Shown here piece after piece: positions 35,436 to 43,996 of a DNA stretch of 59,295 nucleotides. The notes below the pieces were generated by a model. The model was given only the letters and a program-made list of their open reading frames with translations, ran no database searches and was not told the DNA's origin. The number at the start of each line of letters is the position of its first letter. Position 1 is the first letter of the stretch. The translations under genes were made by a program, and so were the position numbers. The stretch is from positions 1 to 59,295 of the forward strand of contig QIAP01000047.1 of assembly GCA_003225075.1 (NCBI GenBank). The letters run 5' to 3'. The DNA comes from Acidobacteriota bacterium. GTDB lineage: Bacteria > Acidobacteriota > Terriglobia > Terriglobales > Acidobacteriaceae.

Positions 35436-36446
35436 CTACTTCACTGCCAACAAAAGAGAAAAGTCCTGAAAGCGGTATTCGCGGCGGCCCTCGATTACTG
35501 TGGAATTTACGAGGCCCGCTTGGACTTTTCTCACCGCTTCTAAAAGTCGCGTTAGGTAACCCGGCTCGGCGACCGGGACATTGTGGCCTGGCAGCAGTAG
35601 CTTGAGACTCGGCGCCAAATGGGCCAATCGCGAAGCGGATCGCGCGTACGCGGCGAAATCGGTCTCTGGGGTGAACAGGTAAATAGGTCCGGGATAGAAG
35701 GTGTCTCCGGTAAACAGCAGACCATGTTTACGGTCCAGCAGGCACAGAGAGTCGGGAGTATGCCCGGGGGTGAAGATGATCTCTAACTGCCGGCCGCCGA
35801 GGTCAATGCGCTCGCCATCTTGCACCCAATGAGAAATGTGCCAGGGCCGAATTGCATACGAATCAGCGCGGACCCCGGCCGCTAGAGTTCCGCAGATACG
35901 CTCGGCCGCGAGCGCGTCGCGCGAGTAGATGTTGGATTGGCCTTTGATACTAGCGCGCGTGAAGGAAGTGTCTTCGCCCATGACCTCGGAGAACTCAGCA
36001 TTCCCGCCGATGTGATCAAAGTGCGTATGCGAATTAAGAACGGTAACCGGTAGCGAAGTCAGCTTTGCAGTGACGTGGCTTATTCTGCCGACGCCCAATC
36101 CAGTATCGAAGAGCAGAGCACGGCGGCTGCCAAGGATCAGGTAGGAAATAACTTCCTCAAACTGGTGGGGCTCGTAAATCGCGAAGACATCCGGGCGAAC
36201 GCGATAGACCTCGAACCAGTCGTCCGTAACGTTGACCCTCTCCAGATTCTTATACTGGGGACGCGGGAGTTGGCGGCACCATTCCGGACGGAGAGGCTCA
36301 CCTGCGTTGATCTGAGAGGACGCCAGTCCGGGAACCAGGAGGAACGCCAGAAGAGTCAACCAAGTTGTAGCAGCAACCCTTCGTGGCAAGATGATTGTGA
36401 TTTCCCGCGATTGTCGAAACAGATTTGATCTTATTTTTTCTGCCAA
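35436..36446 (-). CDS. Exported MBL-fold metallohydrolase
   Basis: Metallo-beta-lactamase-fold hydrolase with the two-zinc motif HTHFDH near residue 140, a further His in FTPGHTPDSLC, Asp in LLFTGDTFYPG and His in LLPGHNVP, so the metal site looks complete. An N-terminal hydrophobic segment (ATTWLTLLAFLLVPGLASSQ, ~26-45) marks export. The 336-residue frame begins with a TTG at 36446 overlapping the anti-sigma gene by 16 bases. An internal TTG about 20 codons later would place the signal peptide at the very N-terminus and may be the true start. Substrate unknown. It is the third gene of the sigma - anti-sigma - MBL operon, suggesting an envelope-stress link. Confidence 0.82.
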   Translation of the reverse strand: MAEKIRSNLFRQSREITIILPRRVAATTWLTLLAFLLVPGLASSQINAGEPLRPEWCRQLPRPQYKNLERVNVTDDWFEVYRVRPDVFAIYEPHQFEEVISYLILGSRRALLFDTGLGVGRISHVTAKLTSLPVTVLNSHTHFDHIGGNAEFSEVMGEDTSFTRASIKGQSNIYSRDALAAERICGTLAAGVRADSYAIRPWHISHWVQDGERIDLGGRQLEIIFTPGHTPDSLCLLDRKHGLLFTGDTFYPGPIYLFTPETDFAAYARSASRLAHLAPSLKLLLPGHNVPVAEPGYLTRLLEAVRKVQAGLVNSTVIEGRREYRFQDFSLLLAVK

Positions 36447-37639
36447 GTCTGTCCGCCGTCAGGAGTCAGCCAGGTTTCGCCATTTGTCGTCGTGAGGTGG
36501 CCATGCTGAAGATCGGTAAACTCAATGGTTACAATGTCGCCAGTCAGCATTGCGCCCTTAGCGGAGGGGTGAATTCCGGTCCAGGAACGTCCAGTGTCGG
36601 CGGAGTGGTAGAGAGCGCCGCCCGCGGCTCCTGCCCACACGCTGTCGGCGACAACGGAAACGGCGCGGAAGATGACATTTTTCTCAACCGGAACTGTTTC
36701 CCAGGTTGCGCCACCATCCAAGGAGCGTTGGAGGACGCCGTCAGAAGAGACCGTCCATCTGGGGATGGTAGTAATTTTCGCCAGCGACATCTGCTCACGT
36801 CCCGGTTGATTAGCGTGAGGGACGGAGTTCGCTACTAAGCCTCCAATTGTCCCACCCGCTGTGCCATTCTGCGATTTTGGCTGAGGTTCTTTCGCCTTGC
36901 CTGGTATGGCCTCTGCCATGTCAGTTATTTGCGCAGCCTCTGCCTCGACGGTGACAGTTTCGCTCGCTGCACTTGGGGCACTATCCTTTTCAACCTGCTT
37001 CTGCTCCCGATCGGCCTTTCTCTCGAAAAGGGAAGGCGGTGGAGATTTTCCTCCAGAAGGTATTGCAAAAACCGCCCTTCCTGTCAGCTTGTTTTTTGGG
37101 CCCGACCCAACGCCGCCTGCGATGCCTGCGCCGTAACTCGCCTGGGAACGTCTTGAAGGTTGTAAGGCAGTCTTTCCTGCAGTCCGGGATGCCGGCATGT
37201 TCTTAGATTCAGGATGCTTCGATTCAAGAGTAGACGAGAGCTTGGTCTCCGGTAATTTCGTGATCTGTTGGTCGCTGCGTGCGACCTGGGTTGAAATCCT
37301 GGATTCGAGGTTTGCCTTCTCATGCCGCTTTGTTAATAGCGCTACAGACACGATTACAGCAAATGCTGCAAGTGTTCCCCAGCGCAGCACCGGCCAGCTC
37401 AACCACGCGATCGGACCAGAAGAGTGCCTTACAATTAAATTTTCTATCTGAGGTTGTGCCAGCCTGATGACTTCGCGACAGTCACCACAATTTGCAAGAT
37501 GTTGCATGACTTGTGCGCGCTCGCAGTCCCCGATTGAGTGTTCGGCAAACGCGGTGAGCAAGTCAGCGTCAGGATGGCCGCCAAGCGGGTTAGACGGCGA
37601 GTTCAGGCGAACACGTACAATTTTGGGTAGATCTAACAT
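36431..37639 (-). CDS. Anti-sigma factor with zinc-finger N-terminus and YCF48-like sensor domain
   Basis: 402 residues. The N-terminal ~70 residues contain the ZAS anti-sigma signature Hx3Cx2C (His47, Cys51, Cys54 in HLANCGDC). One membrane helix (~82-102) follows, then a long low-complexity periplasmic linker (105-295, rich in Ser, Lys, Gly). The final ~100 residues resemble YCF48/BNR-type repeats (LQRSLDGGATWETV, LYHSADTGRSWTGI, WLTPDGGQTWQKK). It probably holds the sigma factor encoded 46 bases upstream inactive until an envelope signal arrives. The start has GGAAG a few bases upstream. Confidence 0.8.
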   Translation of the reverse strand: MLDLPKIVRVRLNSPSNPLGGHPDADLLTAFAEHSIGDCERAQVMQHLANCGDCREVIRLAQPQIENLIVRHSSGPIAWLSWPVLRWGTLAAFAVIVSVALLTKRHEKANLESRISTQVARSDQQITKLPETKLSSTLESKHPESKNMPASRTAGKTALQPSRRSQASYGAGIAGGVGSGPKNKLTGRAVFAIPSGGKSPPPSLFERKADREQKQVEKDSAPSAASETVTVEAEAAQITDMAEAIPGKAKEPQPKSQNGTAGGTIGGLVANSVPHANQPGREQMSLAKITTIPRWTVSSDGVLQRSLDGGATWETVPVEKNVIFRAVSVVADSVWAGAAGGALYHSADTGRSWTGIHPSAKGAMLTGDIVTIEFTDLQHGHLTTTNGETWLTPDGGQTWQKK

Positions 37640-37685
37640 TTACTTCCAATTCTCATTTTCGAATAGGTCGACAGCAAAAGCCTTC

Positions 37686-38612
37686 TTATCCCGGCCCATC
37701 GCTTGCCCTTGCCTGTACCTTCTTACCAGGGAACGACGGGCTGTTCGAATCTTGCGCCAAACGCTGGCGAATATCTACTTGGAGGTCACGCACGTCAACT
37801 TCAAGTGCCTCTTCAGCTTGGCGGTGGGTCATGCCGCGCCGTCGCAGTCCGGATAGAATTTGTCGGCGCAAAGCTTTAGCCAGCTTTTCAAGCTTACGAC
37901 TGATAGTCGACTCATGTACCCGCAGCATGCGCGCTATTTCCGCCAGAGTGCGTCCATCGAGATAGTACGAAGCCAGAATAAATCTTTCCTCAGACGGCAA
38001 GCCAGCCAGAGCCTCGTCGGTCGCGTTTTCTACTCTGGAATCGACCACGCAGACGGGTTCGGGATCGCTGGCGGCAAATTGGGTTCCGTCTTCGCTTTCT
38101 TCGTCGAGACTGACGAACCTTTTCTGACGGCGATAACGATTTACATGTTCCTGCGCCAGCACTGTGCGCAACCAGCCTTCGAGCGACCCGCGTCCTGTAT
38201 AGGACGCCAGCTTCGATGCGCGCTTGCCGTCGCGAGTGATCGTGCCATAGAGATCGGCGTAGAGCGAATCCGCGAGTTCGCGGGCAGCGGAGGCTTCGCG
38301 CGCGATGTGCAGCGCGATATCGTACAACTTCTCGCGATAGCGGATGAGGAAGGTCTCCCACGCATTTTCGTTCCCGCAGGCGCAGGCACGGGCCAGAGCT
38401 AACTCCTCGGTCCGCAGACTGAGGTAGAGCTCGCGGGCGTTCGCCTCGCTGGTATTGGTCGCCAGATACTTCCGCCCGATCTCTTCCAGAATAACGTTGA
38501 ATTCACGCTGGGAGATGCCGAACTTCTCCGCGCCACTCTTCTGGTAGAGCTCTGTGAGCACAGAGTCCATGGCCGAGGAGAACACTATCCCGGACTGGGC
38601 GCTATTGGTCAT
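37686..38612 (-). CDS. ECF-like sigma-70 family RNA polymerase sigma factor
   Basis: 308 residues, longer than a usual ECF sigma (~180-200). Region 2 lies at ~80-165 (NENAWETFLIRYREKLYDIA, SLEGWLRTVLAQEHVNRYRR) and region 4 at ~205-265 (LPSEERFILASYYLDGRTLAEIARML, then the helix-turn-helix VHESTISRKLEKL). There is an extra ~80-residue N-terminus and ~45-residue C-terminus of unknown role. Region 3 is absent, so it is ECF-like. The partner anti-sigma gene follows after 46 bases. The start could also be the ATG 14 codons in (38570); neither has a clear ribosome site. Candidate ECF-type promoter elements lie just upstream, in both directions. Confidence 0.85.
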   Translation of the reverse strand: MTNSAQSGIVFSSAMDSVLTELYQKSGAEKFGISQREFNVILEEIGRKYLATNTSEANARELYLSLRTEELALARACACGNENAWETFLIRYREKLYDIALHIAREASAARELADSLYADLYGTITRDGKRASKLASYTGRGSLEGWLRTVLAQEHVNRYRRQKRFVSLDEESEDGTQFAASDPEPVCVVDSRVENATDEALAGLPSEERFILASYYLDGRTLAEIARMLRVHESTISRKLEKLAKALRRQILSGLRRRGMTHRQAEEALEVDVRDLQVDIRQRLAQDSNSPSFPGKKVQARASDGPG

Positions 38613-38673
38613 TCGTTATCTGTTATCGCCGCGTTGTGGGACAGACCGTCCCTGTGGCGATGCTATCAACTTT

Positions 38674-38715
38674 TTAGACGCAAGAAAGAGGAATCTCGCG
38701 TTCCTTTAGTTAGTC
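38674..38715 (+). promoter_or_regulatory. Candidate ECF-type promoter(s) between sigma gene and ARPP-1 gene
   Basis: On the plus strand GGAATC (38690-38695) is followed 17 bases later by GTCAGG (38713-), close to the GGAAC...GTC pattern of ECF sigma promoters and pointing at the ARPP-1 gene. On the minus strand GGAAC (38704-38700) is followed by GTCTAA (38679-38674), a textbook ECF -10, but with a slightly long spacer, pointing at the sigma gene itself. Confidence 0.4.
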
Positions 38716-38730
38716 AGGATGCGACGAGAT

Positions 38731-38767
38731 GCCCCGGGCAGTCGGGCAGCACGCAGGCGCCCGGGGC
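38731..38767 (+). repeat. 9-bp perfect GC-rich inverted repeat in ARPP-1 leader
   Basis: GCCCCGGGC (38731-38739) pairs with GCCCGGGGC (38759-38767). It would form a stable stem in the 5' untranslated region, 35 bases before the ARPP-1 start. No T-run follows. Confidence 0.5.
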
Positions 38768-38801
38768 GTCCTTGCGGTGTCTCTAGCTGTGTGGAGGCAA
38801 T

Positions 38802-39935
38802 ATGAACTTCAAGACGTTTTCTGCCGTGGTTTTGGTTCTGGTTCTCGGACTGCCATTCGCCGGGCGATGGCACGCTCAGGCCGGTACAGCTCCGCCGAGT
38901 ACTTCAACTTCCGAATACAAAGTTCTCGCCCCTATTCGACATGGCAGTCTGACCGTGTTTCCCATAGTAGCTGCCAAGTCGTTTGATACCAGCGAATTTC
39001 TTACTCTGGATGAGGGTCTACGATCCGGCGACGTAGTGGTCACCGAATCGGGCAGTATTCGCTCAATGATGCGCCGCCATTCGCGTCCAATTCCGGTGGA
39101 GAACGCCCAGGTAAACCAGTTGGTGCTGGTAAACAACTCTAAACGTCCTCTGTTGTTGTTGGCAGGCGAGATCGTTACCGGCGGCAAACAGGACCGGGTA
39201 ATCGGCAAAGACCGCATTGTTCCGGCCGAAAGCGACCCCATTGACTTGAGTGTGTTTTGCGTTGAACCGGGCCGATGGGTGGGGACTAGCGACAAATTCG
39301 GAATAGCCCCAGGCGTCCCTGGTGGCGTGTCTGGCGCGCTGATGGCGGCGCCTTCAGTGCGCAGCAAAGCCATGGCCGACAAGGACCAGACAAAAGTATG
39401 GTCGGAAGTGAAGAGGGCACAGACAGCTATGGCCGAAACGGTCACGGTCGCCGGTGAGTTCCCCGTCCCAGCCGCGCGCGAAATTGGCGAAACCAGTTCG
39501 TACGCTCGTGTCATGCACAATTCCGAGGTGCAGAAACACGTGGATTCGATGGCTGAGCCCATCCAGCACAGCTATGAAAGTGTGATCAAACAACTGCGCG
39601 ATCGCAACGCAGTGGGAGTGGTGGTGGCGATGAATGGCCAGATTATCTGGGCTGACATTTTTGCCAGCACGAACCTGCTGGAAAAATATTGGCCAAAGTT
39701 GATCCGTTCCTATGCTGCCGAGGCTGTAGTGACGAAAGCGAAAGGCGCTGAGGTTGGCACGAAAGCGGCACAGGAGTTTCTGGCTGAAATGGACGGTCGC
39801 AGGGAAACCGTGGAGAGCGAGCCCGGTATCTACCGCCATACCGAGATTACTGGAGATGACTTCAAGGCGTTTGAGCTGACATCATTGCTGCCTAAGACAG
39901 GCTTTAACGTGCATATTGCAAAAATGGCGGAGTAG
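38802..39935 (+). CDS. Exported ARPP-1 domain protein
   Basis: 377 residues with a signal peptide (~1-27) and then one large domain matching my recollection of ARPP-1 (ARG and rhodanese-phosphatase-superfamily-associated protein): LTVFPI, TLDEGLRSGDVVVTESGS, QLVLVNNSKRPLLLLAGEIVTGGKQDR, FCVEPGRW. ARPP-1 was proposed from comparative genomics as a component of prokaryotic conflict systems; no biochemical activity is known to me. Export is plain here, which does not fit a cytoplasmic immune role. The ATG at 38802 follows GGAGGCAAT. It is divergent from the sigma/anti-sigma operon, with a candidate ECF promoter upstream. Confidence 0.75.
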   Translation: MNFKTFSAVVLVLVLGLPFAGRWHAQAGTAPPSTSTSEYKVLAPIRHGSLTVFPIVAAKSFDTSEFLTLDEGLRSGDVVVTESGSIRSMMRRHSRPIPVENAQVNQLVLVNNSKRPLLLLAGEIVTGGKQDRVIGKDRIVPAESDPIDLSVFCVEPGRWVGTSDKFGIAPGVPGGVSGALMAAPSVRSKAMADKDQTKVWSEVKRAQTAMAETVTVAGEFPVPAAREIGETSSYARVMHNSEVQKHVDSMAEPIQHSYESVIKQLRDRNAVGVVVAMNGQIIWADIFASTNLLEKYWPKLIRSYAAEAVVTKAKGAEVGTKAAQEFLAEMDGRRETVESEPGIYRHTEITGDDFKAFELTSLLPKTGFNVHIAKMAE

Positions 39936-39965
39936 GTCGCGAGAGCGGCAGAGTTCTCCCTGCCA

Positions 39966-40736
39966 CTACACCAGAATATTGTCATCCAGCCGCTTCTTGC
40001 TCCAGTCCGCCGCGGCCTGCACAAAAGCTATTACCAGCGGGTGCGGTTTCTTAGGCTTGGACGAAAGCTGCGGTTGGAACAGGGTGGCCAGAAAGAACCG
40101 ATGTGTCGGTGACTCAATGGCGCGTGCCTCGCCCTGCGGGCCGCGAGCGGCGACGGGGAAGCCAGCCTCGATCGAGACCCACTCAAACTCCGGGTTGACT
40201 TCGAAATTGCAGAAAAACTCTTCCTGCACGACATCCTTTGTATAAAAAGATTGCAAATATGATCCAGGACGCAGGCGGATCTCCGGAACCATTCCTGACA
40301 ATTTGGGTTCGCCCGGCTTCTGATCGGGAACAGCACAGGCCACGGGGTAGATGATGATGCTTTTTGATCCAGAGTTATTCTCGGCCGTGTCCGCATCTTT
40401 GATCCCCAAAACGTTGCGCGCGCATTCAATCAGGGTGTACTGGAAGCCTCCGCAGGTGCCAAGGAACGGCCAATCGCGGCGTCGGGCGAACTCAATGCCT
40501 TTCAGCATTCCCTCGGCATTCTTATAGGGGCTGCCCGGCGAGGCCCATAGGCCATCGAAACTTTCGAGCACCTGGTTCGCGTTTGGCTCGAGCAGTGACG
40601 GGGTTGGAACCCACTGGGACTCGACTTCAATCTTCAGCTTGGCGGCGGCGTGCTGTAATGCGTCATTGGTGGCGTGGTGGGAACGAAACTCGGGATTGAA
40701 GTCGCCCAGGATTCCGATGCGAACCGCTTCGCTCAC
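39966..40736 (-). CDS. CTP-synthase-like class I glutamine amidotransferase homologue with altered His/Glu
   Basis: 256 residues resembling the glutaminase half of CTP synthase without the synthase part: IGILGDFNP start, GLWASPGSPYKNAEG, the nucleophile elbow FLGTCGGFQY with Cys95, and a C-terminal FQPQLSSKPKKPHPLV. In CTP synthase the last motif is FHPE..S.P...HPL, where His and Glu complete the catalytic triad; here they are Gln221 and Gln223. Glutamine hydrolysis is therefore doubtful. It belongs to the group annotated as CTP synthase C-terminal region-related proteins. It is convergent with the ARPP-1 gene (30 bases apart). Confidence 0.78.
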   Translation of the reverse strand: MSEAVRIGILGDFNPEFRSHHATNDALQHAAAKLKIEVESQWVPTPSLLEPNANQVLESFDGLWASPGSPYKNAEGMLKGIEFARRRDWPFLGTCGGFQYTLIECARNVLGIKDADTAENNSGSKSIIIYPVACAVPDQKPGEPKLSGMVPEIRLRPGSYLQSFYTKDVVQEEFFCNFEVNPEFEWVSIEAGFPVAARGPQGEARAIESPTHRFFLATLFQPQLSSKPKKPHPLVIAFVQAAADWSKKRLDDNILV

Positions 40737-40845
40737 AGCGCCATTCTAATCAATAGGACGTGTAAGTCACATCGGCCGAGCTACAAGTGAGGTTAGAAGC
40801 TTGGTGACCCGGCGCTTAGGCGATGCTTCTGGCTCACTTATGAGG

Positions 40846-41415
40846 CTACCGCGCTGCGCTGTAGGTCATATGCAGGTCCGCCTTATCCGTTTCTTCCACT
40901 TTGAACATGGCGCGCGGTCTTACCTGCATAAAGCTGGCGACGAATGTGTCAGGAAACTGCTGAATGCGAATGTTGAATGTATTCACCGAATCGTTGTAGA
41001 ACTCACGCCGGTCGGCAATCTGGTTTTCCAGAGCGGTGATGCGCGTCTCGAGCTGCATGAAATTATCATTGGCCTTGAGCGCAGGATACTTCTCAGCGAC
41101 AGCGAAGAGTCCTCGCACAGCGGTTGTCGTGCTCTGGTCGGCCTGAGCCTTCTGGTCCACAGTAACTGCCTGCTGGTACATAGACCGCGCCTGCACAACT
41201 TTTTGCAGCGTGTCGCGCTCATAATTCATATAACCCTTGCACACATCCAGCAGCTTGGATACTTCGTCATGGCGCTGTTTGAGTATTACATCGATGTTGG
41301 CCCACGCTTTGTCGATGTCGTTTTTCAGCGCGACCAAGCCGTTGTACATCATGGCCACATACGACAGGAGCCCGATGCAGGCGAGCACGAAGCCAAGAAG
41401 AACGATATTATCCAT
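40846..41415 (-). CDS. lemA: LemA family protein (copy 2)
   Basis: 189 residues: N-terminal membrane helix (~3-23), then the LemA bundle with YNGLVALKNDIDKAWANIDVILKQRHDEVSKLL and YNDSVNTFNIRIQQFPD. The frame opens at 41430, but the ATG at 41415 places the helix normally. It lies 21 bases downstream of the GIDE gene, so the two are co-transcribed. It differs clearly from the 31.5-kb copy and has another partner. Confidence 0.9.
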   Translation of the reverse strand: MDNIVLLGFVLACIGLLSYVAMMYNGLVALKNDIDKAWANIDVILKQRHDEVSKLLDVCKGYMNYERDTLQKVVQARSMYQQAVTVDQKAQADQSTTTAVRGLFAVAEKYPALKANDNFMQLETRITALENQIADRREFYNDSVNTFNIRIQQFPDTFVASFMQVRPRAMFKVEETDKADLHMTYSAAR

Positions 41416-41436
41416 ATTCGTTCCCTGCATCTCTCC

Positions 41437-42603
41437 TCACCGCCAACCAAAATACTTCACGAGGACGTATAAGCACGCAAGAATCAGTCCCGGCGCACCC
41501 CAGATGCATAGGGCCGATTTCCAGTTTAGCTCCTGCACAACATCGCGGCGGCTGCGCCAGGAAATGAAGAAGGCGGGATTGTGATCACCCTTCATCAGCA
41601 CTGTTTTGGGCTGGAGGTCGAATTGCTCGGTCTCAGCGTCGGGAGATCCGTTTCCAGCAGGCGATGTCCCGCTCACGGCCGCGGTGGCCGTGGCTACTGC
41701 GGAGGCAGGGCCATTAAGGCCGGCAGCTTCCCACGCGGCAGGATTGGTTATTCCTGCTTTCATTAACGCAGCAGCGATCTTCTCCTGCTGAGTCATGTTG
41801 AGAGAGCTAGTCGGCCTGTCAGATGACAAGCGGACCAGCTCGGTCTTCAGGCCTCGCCCATTTTGAAGGCTGGTCTCGAAAACCTCTTCCCCGGCCGGCA
41901 GCATTGTGATTCGTGCTGAGTTAAGTGCCAACTCGACCTTCGTTTTCGTTCCACTCGGCAAGTTGAAATTGAAACTGGCCACAGGACTAGGGAGAGTACC
42001 AACCGGCTTCGGACTAACGGTCAGACCTGGGTTCTCGGCCAGCGTCCCCAGTATGAAAAGCGTATTCTTGGGCTTGATACAGTACTCATCAATCCGTATT
42101 CTTTGATCGCTTGAAACTCCGTGTGCCATCAAAAAACTGCGGACGCTCTCCGGCACCAGGTCACTGTTGAAAAAGACCGGGCCGTTAAATTCGTCATGGA
42201 AGTCGCGGTGGATCTCCAAATCTGCGCCCTGGGGGTTGACCAGCAAACGACCGGTGTTGTCGTCAAGATAAAAAGGAACGTGCAGGCTTTCGTCGATAAT
42301 TTGCTGCCACTTGTTGCCTTTGCCCGATTGTTTTAACTGCCAGACAAGCGTGCGGTAATAAAAGCAGGGCAAGCCAGTGATGGGAGCGTTTATGGTATAT
42401 GGTCCGATTGCCACTCCATTGACTTCAACTAGACCGATGGAAGCGCTTCGAATCCTGGAGATAGGTGTGTTCAGGATCAGCCGTTTGCGCGCCAGCATGC
42501 GGAATCCGTGCACAAAAAGAAAAATACCGGCGCACGTCCCGATTGCTGCCGGGATCCAGAAGTCGGCAGTGCTATACGCCAAGAGTGCGAAAAGGGAATC
42601 CAT
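41437..42603 (-). CDS. GIDE-domain (E3-ligase-like) membrane protein
   Basis: 388 residues. Membrane helix ~12-33, then a GIDE-type domain (ISRIRSASIGLVEVNGVAI, PITGLPCFYYRTLVWQ, VPFYLDDNTGRLLVNPQGADLE) as in mitochondrial MUL1/MAPL-like proteins. A Ser/Ala-rich linker (about 310-335) and a C-terminal membrane helix end it. Eukaryotic relatives add a RING finger; none is present here, so ubiquitin-ligase activity is not expected. The start is taken as ATG 42603, 11 codons inside the open frame. GIDE next to LemA is a recurring bacterial pairing of unknown role. Confidence 0.75.
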   Translation of the reverse strand: MDSLFALLAYSTADFWIPAAIGTCAGIFLFVHGFRMLARKRLILNTPISRIRSASIGLVEVNGVAIGPYTINAPITGLPCFYYRTLVWQLKQSGKGNKWQQIIDESLHVPFYLDDNTGRLLVNPQGADLEIHRDFHDEFNGPVFFNSDLVPESVRSFLMAHGVSSDQRIRIDEYCIKPKNTLFILGTLAENPGLTVSPKPVGTLPSPVASFNFNLPSGTKTKVELALNSARITMLPAGEEVFETSLQNGRGLKTELVRLSSDRPTSSLNMTQQEKIAAALMKAGITNPAAWEAAGLNGPASAVATATAAVSGTSPAGNGSPDAETEQFDLQPKTVLMKGDHNPAFFISWRSRRDVVQELNWKSALCIWGAPGLILACLYVLVKYFGWR

Positions 42604-42829
42604 GCAATGGGTCCGCGCACCTGTGGTAGAAGACACAGAGGGCGTCGGCCCGAGCGTAGCGGAGAGCGACGGGCAGTCGCAGCAGAAAACCGCAGTTTTG
42701 GCTTACGTTGGTAATGCGAGGAGATAATTCAACAATTAAGGGGTGAACACCGGTGGCACGGGGAGAAATCTCTTGCGCAATACTGTGAATCCAATCGCGG
42801 GAAACGCTATTTTCGACGGAGTTGCTCAG

Positions 42830-43996
42830 TCATCTGGCCGCCACCGTCCGCTCCTTCAAAATCTCTTCGACTGCTAAAATCCCTCGTTCCAGTTCCTCAT
42901 CGGTGTTATAGAAATGCGGCGACATGCGTAGGCCTGCTCTGGGACGCCAATCCACCAGGATTTCGCGCTTCAGCAACTCGCGGCAAACTTCCTGGGAATC
43001 TGGCATCTCGATGGAGACAGTTCCGCCACGCCTCTCCGGATCGCGCGGCGTGTTCACGCGCCAGCCGTGCTTGTCCGCCAACTCGATCAATCGTGCGGTC
43101 TGCCGCTTCGATTTCTCGCGGATGCGCTGCACACCGGCTTCAGCAACGATGTTCAAGCCCGGGCGTGCCGCTTCGAGCGACGGAATGTGGGGCGTGCCAT
43201 TCATAAACCGGTACGGCGGATCGGTGTAGCGAATTGGCCCAATCTCGAATCCAAATGGATTTTCGTGCGCCATCCACCCCGTGAATCTTGGTGCCAGCTT
43301 TTTTCCCAGATCCGGACGCACATATAGATATGCGACTCCCGGGCCGCCGCACAGCCATTTCAGAACTCCGCCACAAGCAAAGTCGACATTCAGAGACTGA
43401 ACATCGACCGGCACCGTACCCAGCGATTGGAAAGTATCCAGCACTACGTGCGCGCCAACTTTGTGAGCCTTCTCGACAATTGCCTTCGCATCGTTGATGT
43501 AGGCGCTGCGAAAGATCACATGGGAAATGGGAACCAACAGGGTCTGTTCGTCAATCGCATCCAGTAGACGTTCGGTGGGAACGCTGACACCGTCGTCGGT
43601 CTTCACCATATGCACACGTGCACCACAAGCGCGTTGTGCCTCCCAGAAATACATCACTGACGGAAAATTCAGGTCGCTGTAAACGACTTTATTGCGCTTG
43701 GCGGAAAAATCGAAGCAGGAGGCAACCACTGCCTGGCAAGTAGTCACATTCTGGTGAGTCGAAACCGATCCCTTGGGCGCGTTCGTCAATGCGCCAATTT
43801 GGTCGCCGACATCGGCAGCCAGCATCCACCACGATTCCTCCCAGGCGCGCACTCCTCGTGTCGCCCACGTGTCCGCGTAGCTTTTCATGGCCTCGTAGAC
43901 ACCGCGAGGCATTGCCCCTAGAGAATTGCTGATGAGGTAGGTTGTGTGCTCAAGAATGGGAAACTCAGAACGGTACCGCAGCAGCTCGTCAGTCAT
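42830..43996 (-). CDS. Kynureninase-like / class V aminotransferase-fold PLP enzyme
   Basis: 388-residue fold-type I PLP enzyme. The opening (YLISNSLGAMPRGVYEAM, RAWEESWW) is like kynureninases. The PLP-binding Lys lies in GGVLKWLCGGPG near 218, and an Asp in VVLDTFQSLGTVPVD contacts the cofactor. Kynureninase cleaves kynurenine or 3-hydroxykynurenine to an anthranilate and alanine, but no other tryptophan-catabolism gene is nearby and a cysteine-desulfurase-like or other activity is possible. The start ATGACTGA overlaps the stop of the upstream permease by eight bases, so the permease probably supplies its substrate. Confidence 0.8.
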   Translation of the reverse strand: MTDELLRYRSEFPILEHTTYLISNSLGAMPRGVYEAMKSYADTWATRGVRAWEESWWMLAADVGDQIGALTNAPKGSVSTHQNVTTCQAVVASCFDFSAKRNKVVYSDLNFPSVMYFWEAQRACGARVHMVKTDDGVSVPTERLLDAIDEQTLLVPISHVIFRSAYINDAKAIVEKAHKVGAHVVLDTFQSLGTVPVDVQSLNVDFACGGVLKWLCGGPGVAYLYVRPDLGKKLAPRFTGWMAHENPFGFEIGPIRYTDPPYRFMNGTPHIPSLEAARPGLNIVAEAGVQRIREKSKRQTARLIELADKHGWRVNTPRDPERRGGTVSIEMPDSQEVCRELLKREILVDWRPRAGLRMSPHFYNTDEELERGILAVEEILKERTVAAR

